Assembly (NCBI GenBank): GCA_945929765.1
Contig: CAMEOL010000060.1
Coordinates: 1-6,249, forward strand
Direction: 5' to 3'
Length of the DNA stretch: 6,249 bases
Source of the DNA: an uncultured Gemella sp.
GTDB lineage: Bacteria > Bacillota > Bacilli > Staphylococcales > Gemellaceae
In this document: positions 6,213 to 6,249 of the stretch, piece after piece
Position numbering within the stretch: position 1 is the stretch's first letter
Layout of the letters: every line of letters begins with the position of its first letter
Position numbers and translations under genes: made by a program
The notes under the pieces: generated by a model
Told to the model about the DNA's origin: nothing
What the model saw: the letters and a program-made list of their open reading frames with translations, nothing else
The model's database searches: none

Positions 6213-6249
6213 AAAAAGAGACTATATTTTATAACTGCGTTATATAGTC
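6213..6249 (-). terminator. Intrinsic terminator of the gene beyond the right edge (possibly cut)
   Basis: On the minus strand 6242-6249 (GACTATAT) pairs with 6220-6227 (ATATAGTC), and an inner AAC/GTT pairing closes a GCA loop, with five unpaired bases on one side. The stem is followed by TCTTTTT (6219-6213). This is the form of a rho-independent terminator for a transcript entering from the right. The stem reaches the last base of the window, so its outer part, perhaps an A-rich arm pairing with the T-run, may lie outside. It insulates the ppaC promoter from upstream transcription. Confidence 0.7.

Noticed and set aside
1..6249. CRISPR array, tRNA/rRNA, toxin-antitoxin or defence genes
   Set aside because: I looked on both strands for spaced repeats, tRNA-like CCA ends, and small paired frames in the two intergenic regions (1952-2109, 6122-6249) and found none. 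Coding density leaves no other room.

Overview
The window is AT-rich (by eye about 70% A+T) and densely coding. Every convincing gene lies on the minus strand, so transcription runs from high to low coordinates. The gene set is HPr kinase/phosphorylase, a DHH-type manganese pyrophosphatase, a YvlD-type membrane protein, Lgt, low-molecular-weight TrxB and an Asp23/YqhY protein beside nusB. This is characteristic of low-GC Firmicutes of class Bacilli. TGG is used for Trp and no in-frame TGA interrupts the genes, so the code is standard and Mollicutes are excluded. Very low GC, Staphylococcus/Bacillus-like gene order and a PpaC-type pyrophosphatase would fit a Gemella-like or staphylococcal relative, but the genus is a guess.

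Layout, in the direction of transcription. At the right edge (6213-6249) lies the 3' half of an intrinsic terminator that probably ends a gene outside the window. A promoter (6152-6180) and a strong ribosome binding site then start an operon of five genes: ppaC (6121-5195), yvlD-like (5186-4794), hprK (4786-3845), lgt (3852-3052) and trxB (3030-2110). Gaps are 8 and 7 nt, then an 8-nt overlap, then 21 nt. A 13-bp perfect hairpin (2063-2101) lies just after trxB and ends the unit. After a 158-nt intergenic region carrying a promoter-like sequence, a second operon begins: yqhY-like asp23 family gene (1951-1613), nusB (1595-1200) and xseA (1198 to the left edge, C-terminus missing). xseB would be expected just outside the window.

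How the genes fit together. HprK phosphorylates HPr on serine and also removes the phosphate by phosphorolysis, which releases pyrophosphate. A pyrophosphatase encoded in the same operon would pull that reaction, as ppaX does in the hprK operon of Bacillus subtilis. Lgt attaches diacylglycerol to prolipoproteins and TrxB maintains reduced thioredoxin. The second operon combines an Asp23-family protein, a transcription antitermination factor and the large subunit of exonuclease VII, an order conserved in Bacilli.

I see no RNA gene, mobile element, CRISPR array, phage module or defence system. This is a housekeeping region. The points worth a second look are gene-neighbourhood and translation-signal details, not a new system.
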